A DNA stretch of 64,000 nt from Thamnaconus septentrionalis. Its lineage: Eukaryota; Chordata; Actinopteri; Tetraodontiformes; Monacanthidae. The stretch lies in the NCBI GenBank assembly GCA_009823395.1, contig CM020510.1:11466773-11530772 (forward strand), read 5' to 3'. Made by a program: the position numbers and the translations under genes. Positions 27,922 to 40,904 of the stretch are shown piece after piece. The first letter of the stretch is position 1, and each line of letters opens with the position of its first letter. The notes beneath the pieces are model-generated. The model was not told the DNA's origin, did no database searches, and saw nothing but the letters and a program-made list of their open reading frames with translations.

Positions 27922-30863
27922 CTGGCGGAGGTATGCCTGATTCCATTCAAGCTGTGTGTAGACTTACTTGTACACTTTGGAATGGAGCCGTGGCGAGTGA
28001 GCAACTACTTTTTTTTGTTGGAAAGAGATTCGGTTGGCTCGCATAGACCATTAATTTAGACTTAGACAAACTCTAAGATTCCTTTTTGATTGGAAAATGA
28101 TTTTAAAATTGAGCCGCATGAACACAGTCTGTGTTACGATACTATTCTGAACCCAAACTCGGCTTTTTGCTTCCAGAGTGACAGTGTCCATGATTTAAAT
28201 GCAGTCATAAGCGAATGATGTGATATCAGAATGGATCAAACCTCTTTTGTACAGGAGTTCTATAAAATTGGAAAATAGGTTGTTCAGACAAAAAATTAAC
28301 AAAAATAAAAACATTGCTGTCAAATAATCATGTTTAATCATTAGAGATTTTCAGTAAATTTCAGAACTTTTGCACTTAGCACAAACAAATTATTGACTTT
28401 TGATTTTGTTGAAGAGGCAAGTGAAAAACAATTTTTTTTACACTTCACTAGACTTTTTTTTAAAAATGTATATCCTCCACAGCAGCACAGCCATGCATGC
28501 AGGTAAAACAGACTTTAATGAGTGTCTGACAGTATTGCGGCTATTTTGGCAAGTAGGGTGATCACTTCTTTTCCAATTCCATAAAATTCCCAATTTCTCA
28601 CTCTGCCCTGTAGCACAATAAGTTTGGTCAATGTACGATGCATCATTTCAGGGTATTGTTTTACAATGTGATAGAGCAGCACAGGGTTGACTAGGACTTG
28701 AAGAGGAGACCGTGCAGAGCTGCAGCCCGGCCAGGTGCCGATAGCTCAAAGAAGCTACAAGCAAAAGGCCTCAGAGGTAGCAAAAGTCTCAACGAGGCAG
28801 ATGTAGATTAAAAATGAGGCAATGAGGTGGGAGTCGCGGAAATATTGTTATCCCCAATTTTTCTTCAATTTTCCTTTAATTTAAGTAAGTTGCAAATGAA
28901 TGTAAATTGCTTCCTTGCCAATGCCCGCAAGAAAAACATATGGTTCAAATAAGAGTGACCCCCCACAGACCTCCTGAGTTCACGGTATCATTAGTGAATT
29001 ATGTGGAAACAGAGTAGGGGGAATGTTGACTCCCCGCGTAAAAAATAGTGGAAAGGTTTGACGCCATGGCTTAAGGAGTTCTAAACAGAATGAAAATCAT
29101 GGACACTCTCCATGATTCTCTCAAGGCAAATGGCCTGGAGGCTACACGATAATATATAGCAGGAAGTTTTGAGTGAGGCTGATGCGTACTCTACACTCTC
29201 TGGGTTCTCACCGTTCATTCGCTCGCAATCCTGGAATGTCACTCATATTCCCCCCGACCTTCATCTCATATCTTCCTCTGGTTGCTCATATATCTCTGCG
29301 CTCCTCCCCTGGTGTTTGCTTTAACCTTCCCAGGACCACTGCAGAGTCCACACTCATGCATCGCAGGCCCAAGAGGACGGCAATTTCCCTCCTCTGTCCT
29401 CCAGGCACGTCAGATTTTCTCTACCTCTCTCCCTCCCACGCAGTCTCTCCCACTCGCTTTCTGCGTTCACTTTCATGTGGGCCCGAGTCTTTGGCGTCAG
29501 CCCGTTCCTCAGTCCGTTTGAGTGATTTGCTATATTTTTTTCCCTTCCTCCCCGCTTCAAGCGCTCGGTTGTAAAACCGCCTTTGAATGAGACGTGTTGT
29601 GGCTCAGAGAAAAAAAAGGGACAACTCAGATAATATTCCCAGAGAAAGTGAACTCACAGTCCAGAGTTAGTAAGTATTCGACAGGGGTCAGAGTGAGTCA
29701 CCCGACTGTTTGGCTTCTCACTCTTTGCTGCGGGATGTTGCTCATGAGTCACAGCAGCAGACTGGACTGGTCTGTACACTCTCTTTCACATGATTCCCCT
29801 CTGCATCCCTTACCCTGCTGAACTTCTAAACCCTGCCATCTAAAACCCAAACACACCAAACCACAAACAAAATCTCAAGTGTTTGGCCTTTTTCTTCTTT
29901 TCATTTCTTCTGGTACACAAGGCAGAGGTCCCTTCCCTCAGTCCAGTGACTTCACACTACTTTCTGGCTGTACACAAATTACAGCTTCTGTCTGGGAGTT
30001 TTATCTTGAAGGTGTGTGTTTGCTTAAAGTTGTGTGATGCTTTTTCAAACCGGTTATTTGTGGCTCGGCTCTATCAAAATGCCATGTGTGAATAAGTAAA
30101 GTTGTGGAGATGATGTGCACCTGCCATGTTTGTCTCCATGCTGCCATACCTGCAGTTGGGTGACACGAACTCTTCCCCGCAGCATCAAGGCATGGGAGGG
30201 AAAAAAGCTGACGTCGTTCTTTGGTTACATGATACTAGACTAAAATTATATCCTCGTGCTTAAGTCATGCCAAGTAATTATCTCTGACAAGACAGTGAAA
30301 ACTAAATGACACGTGAGTAATTATTCTTGTCAACAATTATTGATTTAGTCCTGGAACATTGCTAAGCTTACAAACATTTTTTCGGTTAACCGAACCACAC
30401 AAGTCCTGCCTAAATAGCGTTTCAATTCCATGAGCGTTGTAGAAAGATTTAAAAGAAGGTTCATACTGACCCCTGTTGGTAAGCAATGAAAAAGAAATGA
30501 AGTCTCATGACAAACAAGTTATTCTGTTTTGGCAATAAAATACCTAATTATCAAATAGGAAAAAAATAAACAAAATTAAAAGTAAATTAGTCGATCTATT
30601 ATTCTGTCATAGGCATAGAGAGATTCAAAAATATTGGAGTTTGGTGGTTTTATTTATTTATTTATTTTAATTTATGTTTTACTGCTCTCAGACTGCTAGT
30701 AATTATGTCATTCAACACACTGATTATTCCTCCACCTGCCGATATTTGCTTTCAAACTGGGCAAGTTTTCTAGAAAAACAAAAACAAAAAAACTTCTTTT
30801 TTTTTTCTTTTCTTTTTTTACGACTGTCCAATGGCGCTGCGATCGGAATACGGCAGCGAAAAG

Positions 30864-30873
30864 AAGATGGCGG
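30864..30873 (+). promoter_or_regulatory. YY1-type motif at the PPP5C start codon
   Basis: AAGATGGCGG is the YY1 consensus and contains the proposed ATG. YY1 sites just downstream of the transcription start and overlapping the initiator ATG are a known arrangement in vertebrate housekeeping genes. Confidence 0.4.
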
Positions 30874-33800
30874 AGGGAGGTAACGAAGCAGAGCTGCTGA
30901 AGGAGAAGGCAAATAACTATTTCAAAGGTAGGTTTGACAGACCTGTCAAGTCCGCAGCTTTTAACAGGTGTTTACAGCGGACACGAACGGCAGCACTAAC
31001 TTTTGTATCGGCACGGTCTTGTCGCAGCACGATTCTAATAGAGCCAGTCGCTACTGTTCAGCTATGCTAACATCGCCCGGAGAGCACGCTCAGTGTAAAG
31101 CCCATTCATTAGATTAGCACTAGCCGATTGAGCTAACAGCCAATCTGGTACCAGCCGCAGCCCACAGCGCTGAGGTTCACCCATGCTGTCACGCATGTGG
31201 TAAATTGTGCCCCCGTTAACTAAGCTAGATGAAACGGACTCATTTTTCAACAATGTTACTCCCTTGGCGTCTTCAGTTACAACGGTCTGAAGCACTCCAA
31301 TTTTAATAAATCACTGTAATGTTTTACGGTGCGGAAAATTTGTTTTGTATTAGCACGCGGGTGCGTGCTAGCAGCGGTATAGCCTCTTTATAATAGCAAA
31401 GGCTGAGATTCATTAGAACAATCCCTCGCTATCTTAGTTGCCTTTGAAAGGACATCTGTGCTCCCGTGGCTTTATACATGACTTCTTGTTCCCCTCTCAC
31501 ATGAACGCACACTGAAATCCAAACCAGTTTCCATGATCCCCCCCCACAGCATTTTATGAAAACAACTATAAGTAACACTAAGGTGCACCCGAGCCGAAGT
31601 GTAATAGCAGTCTGAAGCCGTTAGAACACAATATTTCTAATATTGAATTTTCAATTTCTAATATCTGAATCAATGTATCCGACAGTGAGGTTAATACCAC
31701 AGGGTACATATTTGTCACCAAACTGCAAAAACATCAGTGTTTACCCCTTTTAAACTTCTTGTGCTACCTAATTGGGTAGTCTCCGTTTTTGTTTTTCTAT
31801 TATTTTTATTTTATTTTATTTTTTTTAAAACTGTTTTGAATTGTCTTTCTACGAAATAGAGGGCCTTACTTCCTGGTCTAAGTGGAGAACATCACAAGAA
31901 CAACAGCGCTCTTTGATGATTCAGATGCAAGGGAGGGGCCTTCAGTGCTCACTGAGTCAGCTTTTGCCTGACATTGCACATTCAATTATGTGTTATATGT
32001 TAAATATTAATAAAATCTCTTCATATGTAAACTTCCTTTTAAGCTTTCCTCTACATTTGTGTTTCTCAATCAAAATGTATTGATGCACAGCAAAATGCAC
32101 CTTAGTGTGATTTGGAAATTCTACATGAGCTACAACTGTATCAATTCCAAAGCACATTTGTGTGCCCGAATTAATTGCAGTAATGGTACAAGTAAAATAA
32201 AAATATATTACAAAAACCAGAGTGTTTGTATTGAATAAAAACATTTGTACAATTATATCTTATGGGGTAAGTTGCCATTGTACTTTTTTATTAGGTTTTT
32301 GTGTCACATGTGTTTTGTATTACTTTGTTTTTCAGCGAAAGATTATGACAATGCAATCAAGTACTACACAGAGGCCCTGGAGCTCAATCCATCCAATGCC
32401 ATCTACTACAGCAACAGAAGTCTGGCGTACCTACGCACAGAGTGCTATGGCTATGCCCTGGCGGATGCCACGAAGGCCCTGGAGATAGACAAAAACTACA
32501 TTAAGGGGTATTATCGCCGTGCCACATCCAACATGGCATTAGGGAAGTTCAAAGCTGCACTTAAGGACTATGAAACGGTAAGAGCTTCAAGTGTAAACAT
32601 AGAAAATAGGGTTTTAGCCACAATGAACCGTGTGCTTGGCTGCTTGTTTTTTCATATTAAAAACAAAACAGCCCTTCCACTCTGCTGTCATGTCAGAGTT
32701 TTCACTCCACACTTAGATCCAGGATACTTTAATTTAGTCACAGCATCAGCTAGCATGATAAGCAAATGTACACACACGTACAATAGCTGTTTTGGTGTCT
32801 ACACAGCTCTGTACTGCCCGACGCTTTAGAACAGATGCAGAGCATTGCTATGTAGATTACACAGTTGGAGTTTAAAAATGTCATACCATCACACAGAGCC
32901 AATTTCTCCTGTTTTCCCCTCAATGTGTGGTTATGATTAACCAATAGGCTTAATTTCATATCTCATTTCTTTGCTTTGACAACAGGTAGTGAAAGTCCGA
33001 CCAAATGACAAGGACGCAACAATGAAGTATCAGGAATGTAACAAAATTGTGAAACAGAAGGCGTTTGAGAGAGCCATCGCCAGTGATGAAATTAAGAAAT
33101 CAGTCGTCGACTCACTTGACATAGAAAATATGAGTAAGTGGAATTCTTTTTTTTTTTTTTTTTTTTTGAATGAAATTTTTTTCTTATACTCGTAACCCAG
33201 AAATTATAACTCCTTTGAATGATCTCGTGCTACAGCCATTGAGGACGACTACGGGGGCCCTAAACTTGAAGATGGCAAGGTTACATTGGCGTTCATGCAG
33301 CAGCTGATGGACTGGTTCAAAGACCAGAACAAACTGCACAGAAAGTGTGCTTATCAGGTAACCTAGTGCGATTAAGAGCTTCCCTGGGAAAATTGATTTT
33401 CCAGAAAATGTTTTGTAATTGATTTTTTTTTTTCTTACAGATTTTGGTGCAGGTTAAAGATGTTCTGTCTAAACTTCCAAGCATGGTTGAAATCACGCTA
33501 AAAGAGGTGAGAATTTGAAACTGCAGGACATTTCAATAAGCACAACTGTTTTTTTTGTAATAAACTTATTTTCTTGCTCTCCTTAACAGACAGAGAAAAT
33601 AACAATTTGTGGGGATACTCATGGACAATATTATGATCTCCTCAATATCTTCAATCTGAATGGTTTACCCTCAGAGACAAACCCTTACGTATCCTTTTCT
33701 GTGTTATTTGGAGACTAGTTTTTTTTGCACTCTGTTTCTAAAAACAAAACCTAAAAAAAGATCCAAATCTTGCCTCACAAATCTTAACCACGCAATACAG

Positions 33801-35444
33801 TTGTTCAATGGAGACTTTGTCGACCGTGGCTCATTCTCCCTCGAGGTCATCCTGACTCTCTTTGGCTTCAAGCTGCTCTACCCTGACAACTTCCACTTGC
33901 TAAGGGGTAAAAATTCCTTATGTGTCGGTGCACAAGTCTACTGGACTGTATAGCGCATCTGCTGCTTTGATGTTATGTCAATGTTTTGTAAGCAAGACTT
34001 TTAACCCTAAGGTAACCACGAGACGGACAACATGAACCAGATGTATGGGTTCGAGGGAGAGGTTAAAGCAAAGTACACAGCCCAGATGTTCCAGCTGTTC
34101 AGCGAGGTCTTCCAGTGGCTGCCTCTTGCACAGTGTATCAACAACAAAGTACTGGTAAGCAATGTTGTGTGGCTGGTGTTCTTGGTTTTTGTCACTCTGG
34201 AAGCTGCGTTGACTTAATCCATGTTGCTAACTCTAACTCTTCATGCCAGGTTATGCATGGTGGACTGTTTAGTGAAGACGGCGTCACTCTGGAAGACCTC
34301 AGGAAGATAGAGAGAAACAGACAGCCTCCAGACTCAGGTACTGTAGATTTCAGGATTCAGGCTGTAGGTGACCTGAATCAAGAGAAAACCTGCCCTTTAA
34401 CTGCATCCCTGCTCTTTCACAGGCCCCATGTGCGACCTGCTCTGGTCGGATCCGCAGCCGCAGGTTAGTTTCCACCTTTTCAGTACCTCATCCGGTCCGT
34501 CGGGTTGGATTAACCCTGCGCTTTTTGATGGGGGCTACATTCATTCCAGAGGAATTATAATTTTTTTCCCCCTGCCTCTTTTTCTTTTCCAGAATGGCCG
34601 CTCCATCAGCAAGCGAGGAGTGAGCTGCCAGTTCGGGCCTGATGTGACGGAGCGTTTCCTGAAACAGAACAACCTGGACTTCATTGTGCGTAGTCATGAG
34701 GTCAAAGCCGAGGGCTACGAGGTCACTCATTCAGGAAAGTGCATCACCGTGTTCTCAGCGCCCAACTACTGGTATGTATTGGAGAACTGCAAAGTATTGA
34801 GCTGAGTATCACTGTTTTAATTGACCTTATCATGTAATTTCAATTTAATCAGTGACCAGATGGGAAACAAAGGAGCTTATATCCATCTCAGGGGATCAGA
34901 CCTCAAGCCAGAATTTCACCAGTTCACTGCTGTGGTAAGTGTTACTTGCTTTCTATTATGGAATTGAATATAATTTTTGTAATATGAAGCTTTGTCATCT
35001 CTAATATAGGGTCAGGGTCATTTTGTCTGCTGCATAAGGAAAGCCAGATACAAATAATATTAACCTTCTGTTTACAGGATTAAGTCTGTAAATGACAATG
35101 ATAAATACTTTAGTCTATGTATTGTAATTTTGCTTCATGATCATGTTATTATATCCAAACATCCTTTTTCCCCCCATAATTTTGGTCCCTCATCTTTGGC
35201 CTTTTAATGGTGAAAATATTGTTTGTTTCTTGAGTATAATTTTCAATGATTTTATTTGTTTTTTCCTCAAAAGTCAGACTGGTCTATTTTTTTGAATTTT
35301 TGATGGTCAACTAAATGACCAGACTGACTCAAAAACTTTAACTGCAGAGAGTGTAATTTTTCCTTCCATATTCTTTTCCAGCCTCATCCAAATGTCAAGC
35401 CCATGGCGTACGCAAACACGCTAATGCAGCTGGGGATGATGTAG
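30867..35444 (+). CDS. ppp5c: Serine/threonine-protein phosphatase 5 catalytic subunit
   Basis: Thirteen coding exons join in frame: 30867-30927, 32336-32577, 32986-33133, 33236-33357, 33441-33506, 33590-33688, 33801-33906, 34012-34154, 34250-34337, 34423-34463, 34593-34771, 34853-34934 and 35382-35444, for 479 aa (human 499). The N-terminal TPR domain (about 10-125), with [19 protein letters not shown], binds the HSP90 C-terminus and inhibits the phosphatase. The PPP-family metal and catalytic motifs are all present: GDTHG 221-225, GDFVDRG 250-256, GNHE 282-285, HGG 332-334 and RSHE 405-408. The C-terminus, ending [13 protein letters not shown], is the usual PP5 autoinhibitory end. The enzyme acts in cytosol and nucleus on HSP90 clients and kinases. 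An in-frame ATG at 30831 would add 12 residues; I prefer 30867 for its A at -3 and G at +4 and its YY1 motif. Confidence 0.96.
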
Positions 35445-37055
35445 ACGCCACGTCGATCTGTCTGCGACACCGACGATCTCCCATCTGACCTGACCCATGC
35501 CAGCCACCTCACTCCCTCCAGTCCTCGGGACATACTCACGTTTGTGCTTAGCTCAAGGATCCCTCAGCCCTGAACAAACTTCCACTAGACGTACGCAGAG
35601 CGCACATGGTGTAGTTGAGATGGGAAGAGATCACTCTCACCAGTCCAGTTCAGAACTGGGTATGTTTCTTTATGTTGTCAGCTAAAACTGGAAAGTTGCT
35701 GTTCCTTTTCTTGCTTACCCACTCCCCGGGTACAGATTCCAACCCTCACAATTTTAGATGAGTCTCTTTGGAGCTGCCTGGTTTTACAGTATGCGATCTA
35801 CTCGATAGATGGGATCAGATAGCTGGTATGTACCAAAGATCTGTTATGAAAATGATTGTTCAGTTTTTACAAGGAGGGTCATGTGATTCTGAAACTTAAC
35901 ATTGTACTGTTGGCCTGTGTAAACAGCTTAGAGCATCGTAAACTGGGTTAAGAGCAGCATGCCTATCAGTGTTTCTCAAACCATCCTTTGATATGTGAGT
36001 TATTTTTCTTTGCAGAAGTACAGATTATGATAAAAATGTACAATCCCAGTGACAAAAGCTAGATTGATTGTCTATGGCTACACCCTTAAATGTGCTGATT
36101 GGCACTGGGGTGCATTGAGTCAGTTTGGTCATATAGCTGGCAACATTTATTTTGCACTGCTTCCTGCTGAGGAAGATTCTGCTGCTCTCCATGTTTTCAT
36201 CCTCCACTGTCACTGTGCCGCCCACCTGGCAGCTCCTGACCAGTCCAGCTCTCCGAACTCGCTTTGGTTCAAGACAGACACTGATGTCACTCTAGTCTCC
36301 CATACACATTCAATTAATGGAGATTTACACCCTGATATGTGTAAAAACCTGATATCAAAGTGCACAAACGTCCAAAATGCAATCCTGTCTTAAACGCACA
36401 GCAGCAATGTCCAGTGGCCCTCAACTTTTTAGATTAAAAAAAATATACACTGATGTGTATGTATATATACTGTATCATTTAAAGATTCCGTGTAATGTTT
36501 GGGAAAAGAAATATTGAATAAAAAAAATTCCAGTCCAGTGATTTTAGTAAAAGCGGATGTGTGTATTTATTAGTCAAAGTTTGTTTCAAACCGTAACGTT
36601 TAAAGTCTAATCTCAGTTCATGAAGTGACGTGACCACTAAGCACAGACAAATTTTGAGTAGGAGTGGTCGCATGTTGACGTGTGATGTAAGCAGCAAACG
36701 CTGAGTCAGCTGTTAGCTTGAGAGCTAGCGCGCCACATTACAAACATTATACGCCTTTTTTGTTAGCAAAGTATAGCATTTTGTTATCTCCGGATAAATT
36801 GTAAGACGGTTTCAGAACTCCAAAAAATGTTATCATTTTCGTGTTGTTTGTTATACGACACCGCTCTCGTGTGCTGCGATGACGTTTTCGACGGTCGCAT
36901 ACATATGACGTCCCGCTCGGCCGCAACAGCTGATCGCGGTTGGTCAACTTGTGCGCCACGAGTTGCGAGCAGGTTGCGACAGTACAGCACACGTTTCACC
37001 TTGTTGTTAACCCAACTGGACACGAAGGTGTCGGACCAAACAAGAGCGAGCAGAG
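35445..37055 (+). other. PPP5C 3' UTR and THAP gene promoter
   Basis: The left kilobase reads as a long 3' UTR ending near the AATAAA at 36517-36522. From about 36850 the sequence turns CpG-rich, as for a promoter, and leads straight into the THAP gene's ATG. No coding exon was seen in between. Confidence 0.5.
36517..36522 (+). terminator. Poly(A) signal of PPP5C
   Basis: AATAAA followed by an A-run, about 1.07 kb past the PPP5C stop. Confidence 0.5.
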
Positions 37056-37155
37056 ATGCCCAAGTACTGTTCGGTGCCAAACTGCCGGAATGACTCCGAG
37101 AGCGGCGACGAAAGGAAAAGCTTTTACAAGTAAGTAGATTGTATTCACGGGTTTC

Positions 37156-37193
<38 letters not shown>

Positions 37194-39826
37194 AAAAAGA
37201 AAGCTAATCCCGTAAAGCGCTGTCTAGCATTCTCTAATGTACGATGAATCAGTCTTTCGCGGCTTCAATCTTCAAAGTTTTGCTGAGTGACGCACATGTT
37301 TGTGCAACTTAAATAAAAACGCAGGTCTCATCATTTCTCGTGACTCAAGTTAGCGGAGCAAAGTTTTCCTTTGTGCTAACCTTTGTCAATAGTTCTTGAT
37401 TAAATCAATCCGATTGTGAGTTAAAGCATAACTTGTCTGCTTGTTTAGTGAATTTTTTTTTTTTATCTTGCACCACACTCCACACTGTAACCTCGGAACT
37501 TTTCTCAAGTTTAATATGTTTCAACAACTAATTCCAACAGTGGTTGTAAGATCGAAGGACTGATTTTGACTTTCAATCTAGGATATAATCGACTTCTGTT
37601 CTAACGGGAAAACCCCGTTGCTCGGAAATGCTGTTTTCTTTTACGTTTTAAAATACAAATCGGCTGTTAAATATCCTAAAACACCAAAACCAACCAACAA
37701 ACAAAAAAACCTCTGGTGCCCACATATAAAGTAAATACCCTCATATATATGTAACTTTTGTAGACGTCCCCTGGTTCCCCCCTCTCTTCCTCTCTGTATT
37801 GGATTCTGAAATAAACGGGGCCGTGTCTGCGCTGCGTTCAAGGCTTCCCCTCCATGACCCCATCCGGCTGCAGCAGTGGCTGAGGAGCATGAGACGAGAG
37901 AACTACACTCCCACTCGCCACCAGTACATTTGCCACGAGCACTTCGACCCTTCCTGCTTTAAGATGCGATGCGGCGTCCGTTGTCTCGAGAGCGATGCGG
38001 TGCCCACGTTCTTCCAGGAGGTGGAGGTAAAACGCAAGCGAACTCGCCACAAAGTGTGTGTCTTTTGACAATTTGAAACGGCAAAATTGAGAAATATCCA
38101 TAGAGCTGACAGTTAATCACTGCTTTTAGTTGTATGTTCCGGTATTGCAGTGTTAATAACAATAATATAATAATAATAATGATATAAATACAGAGGTTTT
38201 GTCAGTTATTTGTATCATTCTTTGATTGTGACACCACACAACAATGAGGCAGCACCTTGAATCAGAGCATTTACTTCCTTTGCACTGCATGATTGCAAGA
38301 CAAGCACTGACTTTGCTTTGTTTTCGCTGGGCGTTGTCACTTGAAACCATTGTGTGATTCTGAGCGCATCAGGATCGCAGACTGGTTTGCAGCATAAAAA
38401 GGGGCTTGGCTTGCTCCTGCCCACTCCTATTGTAATACAACTCAGGAGATGCCATTGAGTGGAAAAAGTGAAATGCCGACAACTCCTGCTTTCGCCCCCC
38501 CTTCACAGAAACGGAAAGCTGCTGATCACAGCGAGAGGCCACCAAAACGAGCCAGAACAAGCGGTGGCCAAAGTCTTGCCACGCTGGAGGATTCTTCAGT
38601 GGCGTCTGACGCTGTGGAGATGGAGAGCGCGTGTCACACGGTCCACCTGTATGAGGCCGTTGCCGACTCCTCACAGCAGGGAGAAACCTGCCCGGTGGAT
38701 CCAAGTCTTGTCAGGATGTATCACTCTTCTACCCAGGCAGAGCCGAGCTCGGCCGTGGAAGACCACAAAACGGGATCGAGCTTCCCTTTGACTTTTTTCA
38801 AGACCGTAGGCAACTGTCTCGACAGCGACGGGGGCACCGGGTTCGTGCTGATGTCGGAGTGCCTCGCCGGCGAAGGCCAAGAGGAGCTGTTGAACGGGAT
38901 CGCCGCTGCTATTTTAACTCAGGGTCACGGTCTGCTCGTGAAGGGGGCGACGCTTGGCGGTCAAGGCGACGCCTGGCTCCCTCTCTGCGTCGGAGGTCTG
39001 GGCTCTGCCATGGAGGAGTCCTGCAGCGAGCCAGAAGGCCAGGAAACCCAGGTCCTCGCCTACGTCGAGTCGGTGCCGAGCTTGTTCCCCGACGAAATCA
39101 CCTCCCAGCTCATGTTTGTTCCTGAAACGGTGCTGTCGTCCGCGCTGAGCTCCGAACCCATCACGTCCACCGTGCCCATAGTGTCCAAACACGCGGCGCC
39201 ATCCAAGACGCCCGCGGCCGCCGCGGAGGAAAGGCCGCAGATGGACACGGACGGATGTGAAGGAGACGATGAGCTGTCAGATGAGGACAGCATAGAGTGG
39301 CAAGATCACCAGCTAGAGGAGCACAGGTAAGAACTCTTCTTAACATGTCAGAATAACTAAGTCGTGAACAAACTAAGATGGGCCTTTAATATATATATAT
39401 ATATATATTGGTCCAACTTTACACAAACAGCTACTATAAGAGCAGCCTGAGCAAAGAGCAGCTGGAGGTGATAGTGGTCGAACTGAAGAAGAAGGTGAAG
39501 ATTCTGCAGCAGCGCCACCGCCTGCACCTGGACAAGCTGGTGGACCTGGAGAACACGGTCAGCCACCTGCGACAGAGCAACCTGCTGAACGAGGAGCGGC
39601 TGAAGCTGCTGGAGAGGGTGAGCCGCTCACAGCGCCTTCCTTGAATCAAATATGCGCATTTGACGGAGGCGTGAACTTTTTATTTACCTTCTCTTTGCCT
39701 GCTCGTGTGTCTCAGGCATACATGCAGACTGAGGTACCAGCGTCAGACGCCGAGGAGACCGTCGCCATCATCTACGAGGAGAATGACGCCGCATATCTTT
39801 ACGCGCCACTGAACGAGGAGATGTGA
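37056..39826 (+). CDS. THAP-domain protein, THAP8-like
   Basis: Five exons join in frame: 37056-37129, 37843-38026, 38446-39326, 39431-39617 and 39716-39826, for 478 aa. The N-terminus is a complete THAP zinc finger: C5-x4-C10-x44-C55-x2-H58, with P27, W37, F59 and the closing AVPTFF at 77-82. THAP domains are sequence-specific DNA-binding modules. A basic patch (QKRKAADHSERPPKRAR, about 103-120) looks like a nuclear signal. A long, low-complexity middle ends in an acidic stretch near 355-378, and exon 4 codes a leucine-rich coiled coil (about 388-441), likely for dimerisation. The start MPKYC and the block HQYICHEHFDPSCFKMRCGVR resemble human THAP8 most, but that protein is only about 274 aa; THAP7 or THAP11 cannot be excluded. 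The third exon is unusually long (881 bp). An alternative second-exon donor about 36 bases further on would add a basic stretch. Confidence 0.85.
37156..37191. repeat. (AAT)n microsatellite in THAP intron 1
   Basis: About 12 tandem AAT units just after the first exon's donor site. Confidence 0.95.
39388..39408. repeat. (AT)n run in THAP intron 3
   Basis: About ten AT units some 25 bases before the exon 4 acceptor. Confidence 0.9.
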
Positions 39827-40331
39827 GGCCCAGGTGACTGAAAGTCTCATCTTCTGCTGCCAACTGTGCCAAAATAATAACAAGAACACTGTGGGAAATA
39901 ACTTTCTTAACTAAATTCCATCTATTTTTTTTTCTTTAAAATAATAAATAAAAATAATCCTCTGATAATGTGATGATCAATCTGTTGGTTTGTTCAATCT
40001 TTGGGGAGCTTTGCACAAATATTGGGGGATATTGTGCAATGTTGAATGTATTGTTTGTTTTTTGATGATGCTGTTATAGTTTGTTTCTCATTCAAACCTT
40101 ATGTGCTTTAAAGACTTTCGGTTTGTATTCTAATATATTTTGTTATTGATTAAAATATATCAGATTTAAAAAAAATAATCTCCACTTGTGTTTTCCTCAT
40201 GCACTGCACACATGAAGACCACAACCATGTCGAAGATATTCAGATTTAATGTATGTAGTTGCAAGGTCATTTTAATTTATTCATTTAATTAATTTATATT
40301 CATTTATTTTACGTCATTCCTACTATGTTCA

Positions 40332-40345
40332 GCACTAGATGGCAG
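40332..40345 (+). promoter_or_regulatory. CTCF-like motif
   Basis: GCACTAGATGGCAG, 13 of 14 positions of the CTCF core, forward orientation. Confidence 0.4.
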
Positions 40346-40383
40346 CAGAGGTTACTGCATTGCTGTGGGAAGTGTCCTAATGT

Positions 40384-40397
40384 CCGCTAGATGGGAG
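40384..40397 (+). promoter_or_regulatory. CTCF-like motif, second copy
   Basis: CCGCTAGATGGGAG, 12 of 14 positions, same orientation and 52 bases after the first. Confidence 0.35.
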
Positions 40398-40734
40398 CAA
40401 AGGTTACACTTAACAGCATGGTCCCACTGTCCCAAGTTCGGATCGTTCATATGATTATTATTATACAAAACAACAAAACCGATGTTTTCTAACAGCAAAC
40501 CTTGTCTATCCTGTCATCACAGTCCCCAGAAGTTACAACAGTCCATCCTTTACTTCTTAACTGATGCTTTTTTGTTTTGTTTTTAACCTTTCAGGGAGTG
40601 AGTCTGAAAAGACAGTTCTGGAAGCCCTTTATGGTGTGGCTTTATTTTGCCCCCTTTCAAATGTGGAAAGTTGCATTGGTTTGTAAGGGTTTGTTTTGGC
40701 CTGAAGCTGTGAACGTGGAGATAATCATGCTAAT

Positions 40735-40871
40735 TATGCTAATCAGTCTGTTTTTGCAATTTTATTTATACACCTTGCTTTCTCTGGAGGGATTAGTTGG
40801 TTTTCTCTTGATTATGCCTGAAAGTGCTTTGAGATGCCTTTGGTTGTGGTTTAACACTTCACAAATAAAAG

Positions 40872-40904
<33 letters not shown>
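40735..40904 (+). mobile_element. LINE-like 3' tail ending in (ATTG)n
   Basis: The segment with TTTATTTATACACCTTGCT, GAAAGTGCTTTGAGATG and CACAAATAAAAG runs directly into about eight ATTG/TTGA units (40871-40904). This resembles the tail of common fish non-LTR elements, whose ends slip into short tandem repeats. The 5' edge is uncertain. Confidence 0.5.

Larger units (their letters stand above)
16925..30866. other. 14-kb gene-poor stretch between TGF-beta-1 and PPP5C
   Basis: No coding exon of any family I recognise in six frames. The first kilobase is the TGF-beta-1 3' UTR, with AATAAA at 17918-17923 and 18020-18025. The rest holds CA/GT microsatellites, one LINE-like 3' tail (24436-24569), at least ten perfect AP-1 heptamers between 21192 and 29751, and a CpG-rich block at about 26790-26970. 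The right end (about 30400-30866) is AT-rich and should carry the PPP5C promoter. Confidence 0.55.

Noticed and set aside
29095..29117. 9-bp perfect hairpin AATCATGGA/TCCATGATT
   Set aside because: Stems of this length are expected a few times by chance in 64 kb.
29173..29574. 133-codon open frame in the desert
   Set aside because: Ser/Pro/Leu-rich from CT-rich DNA; no family resemblance or splice context.
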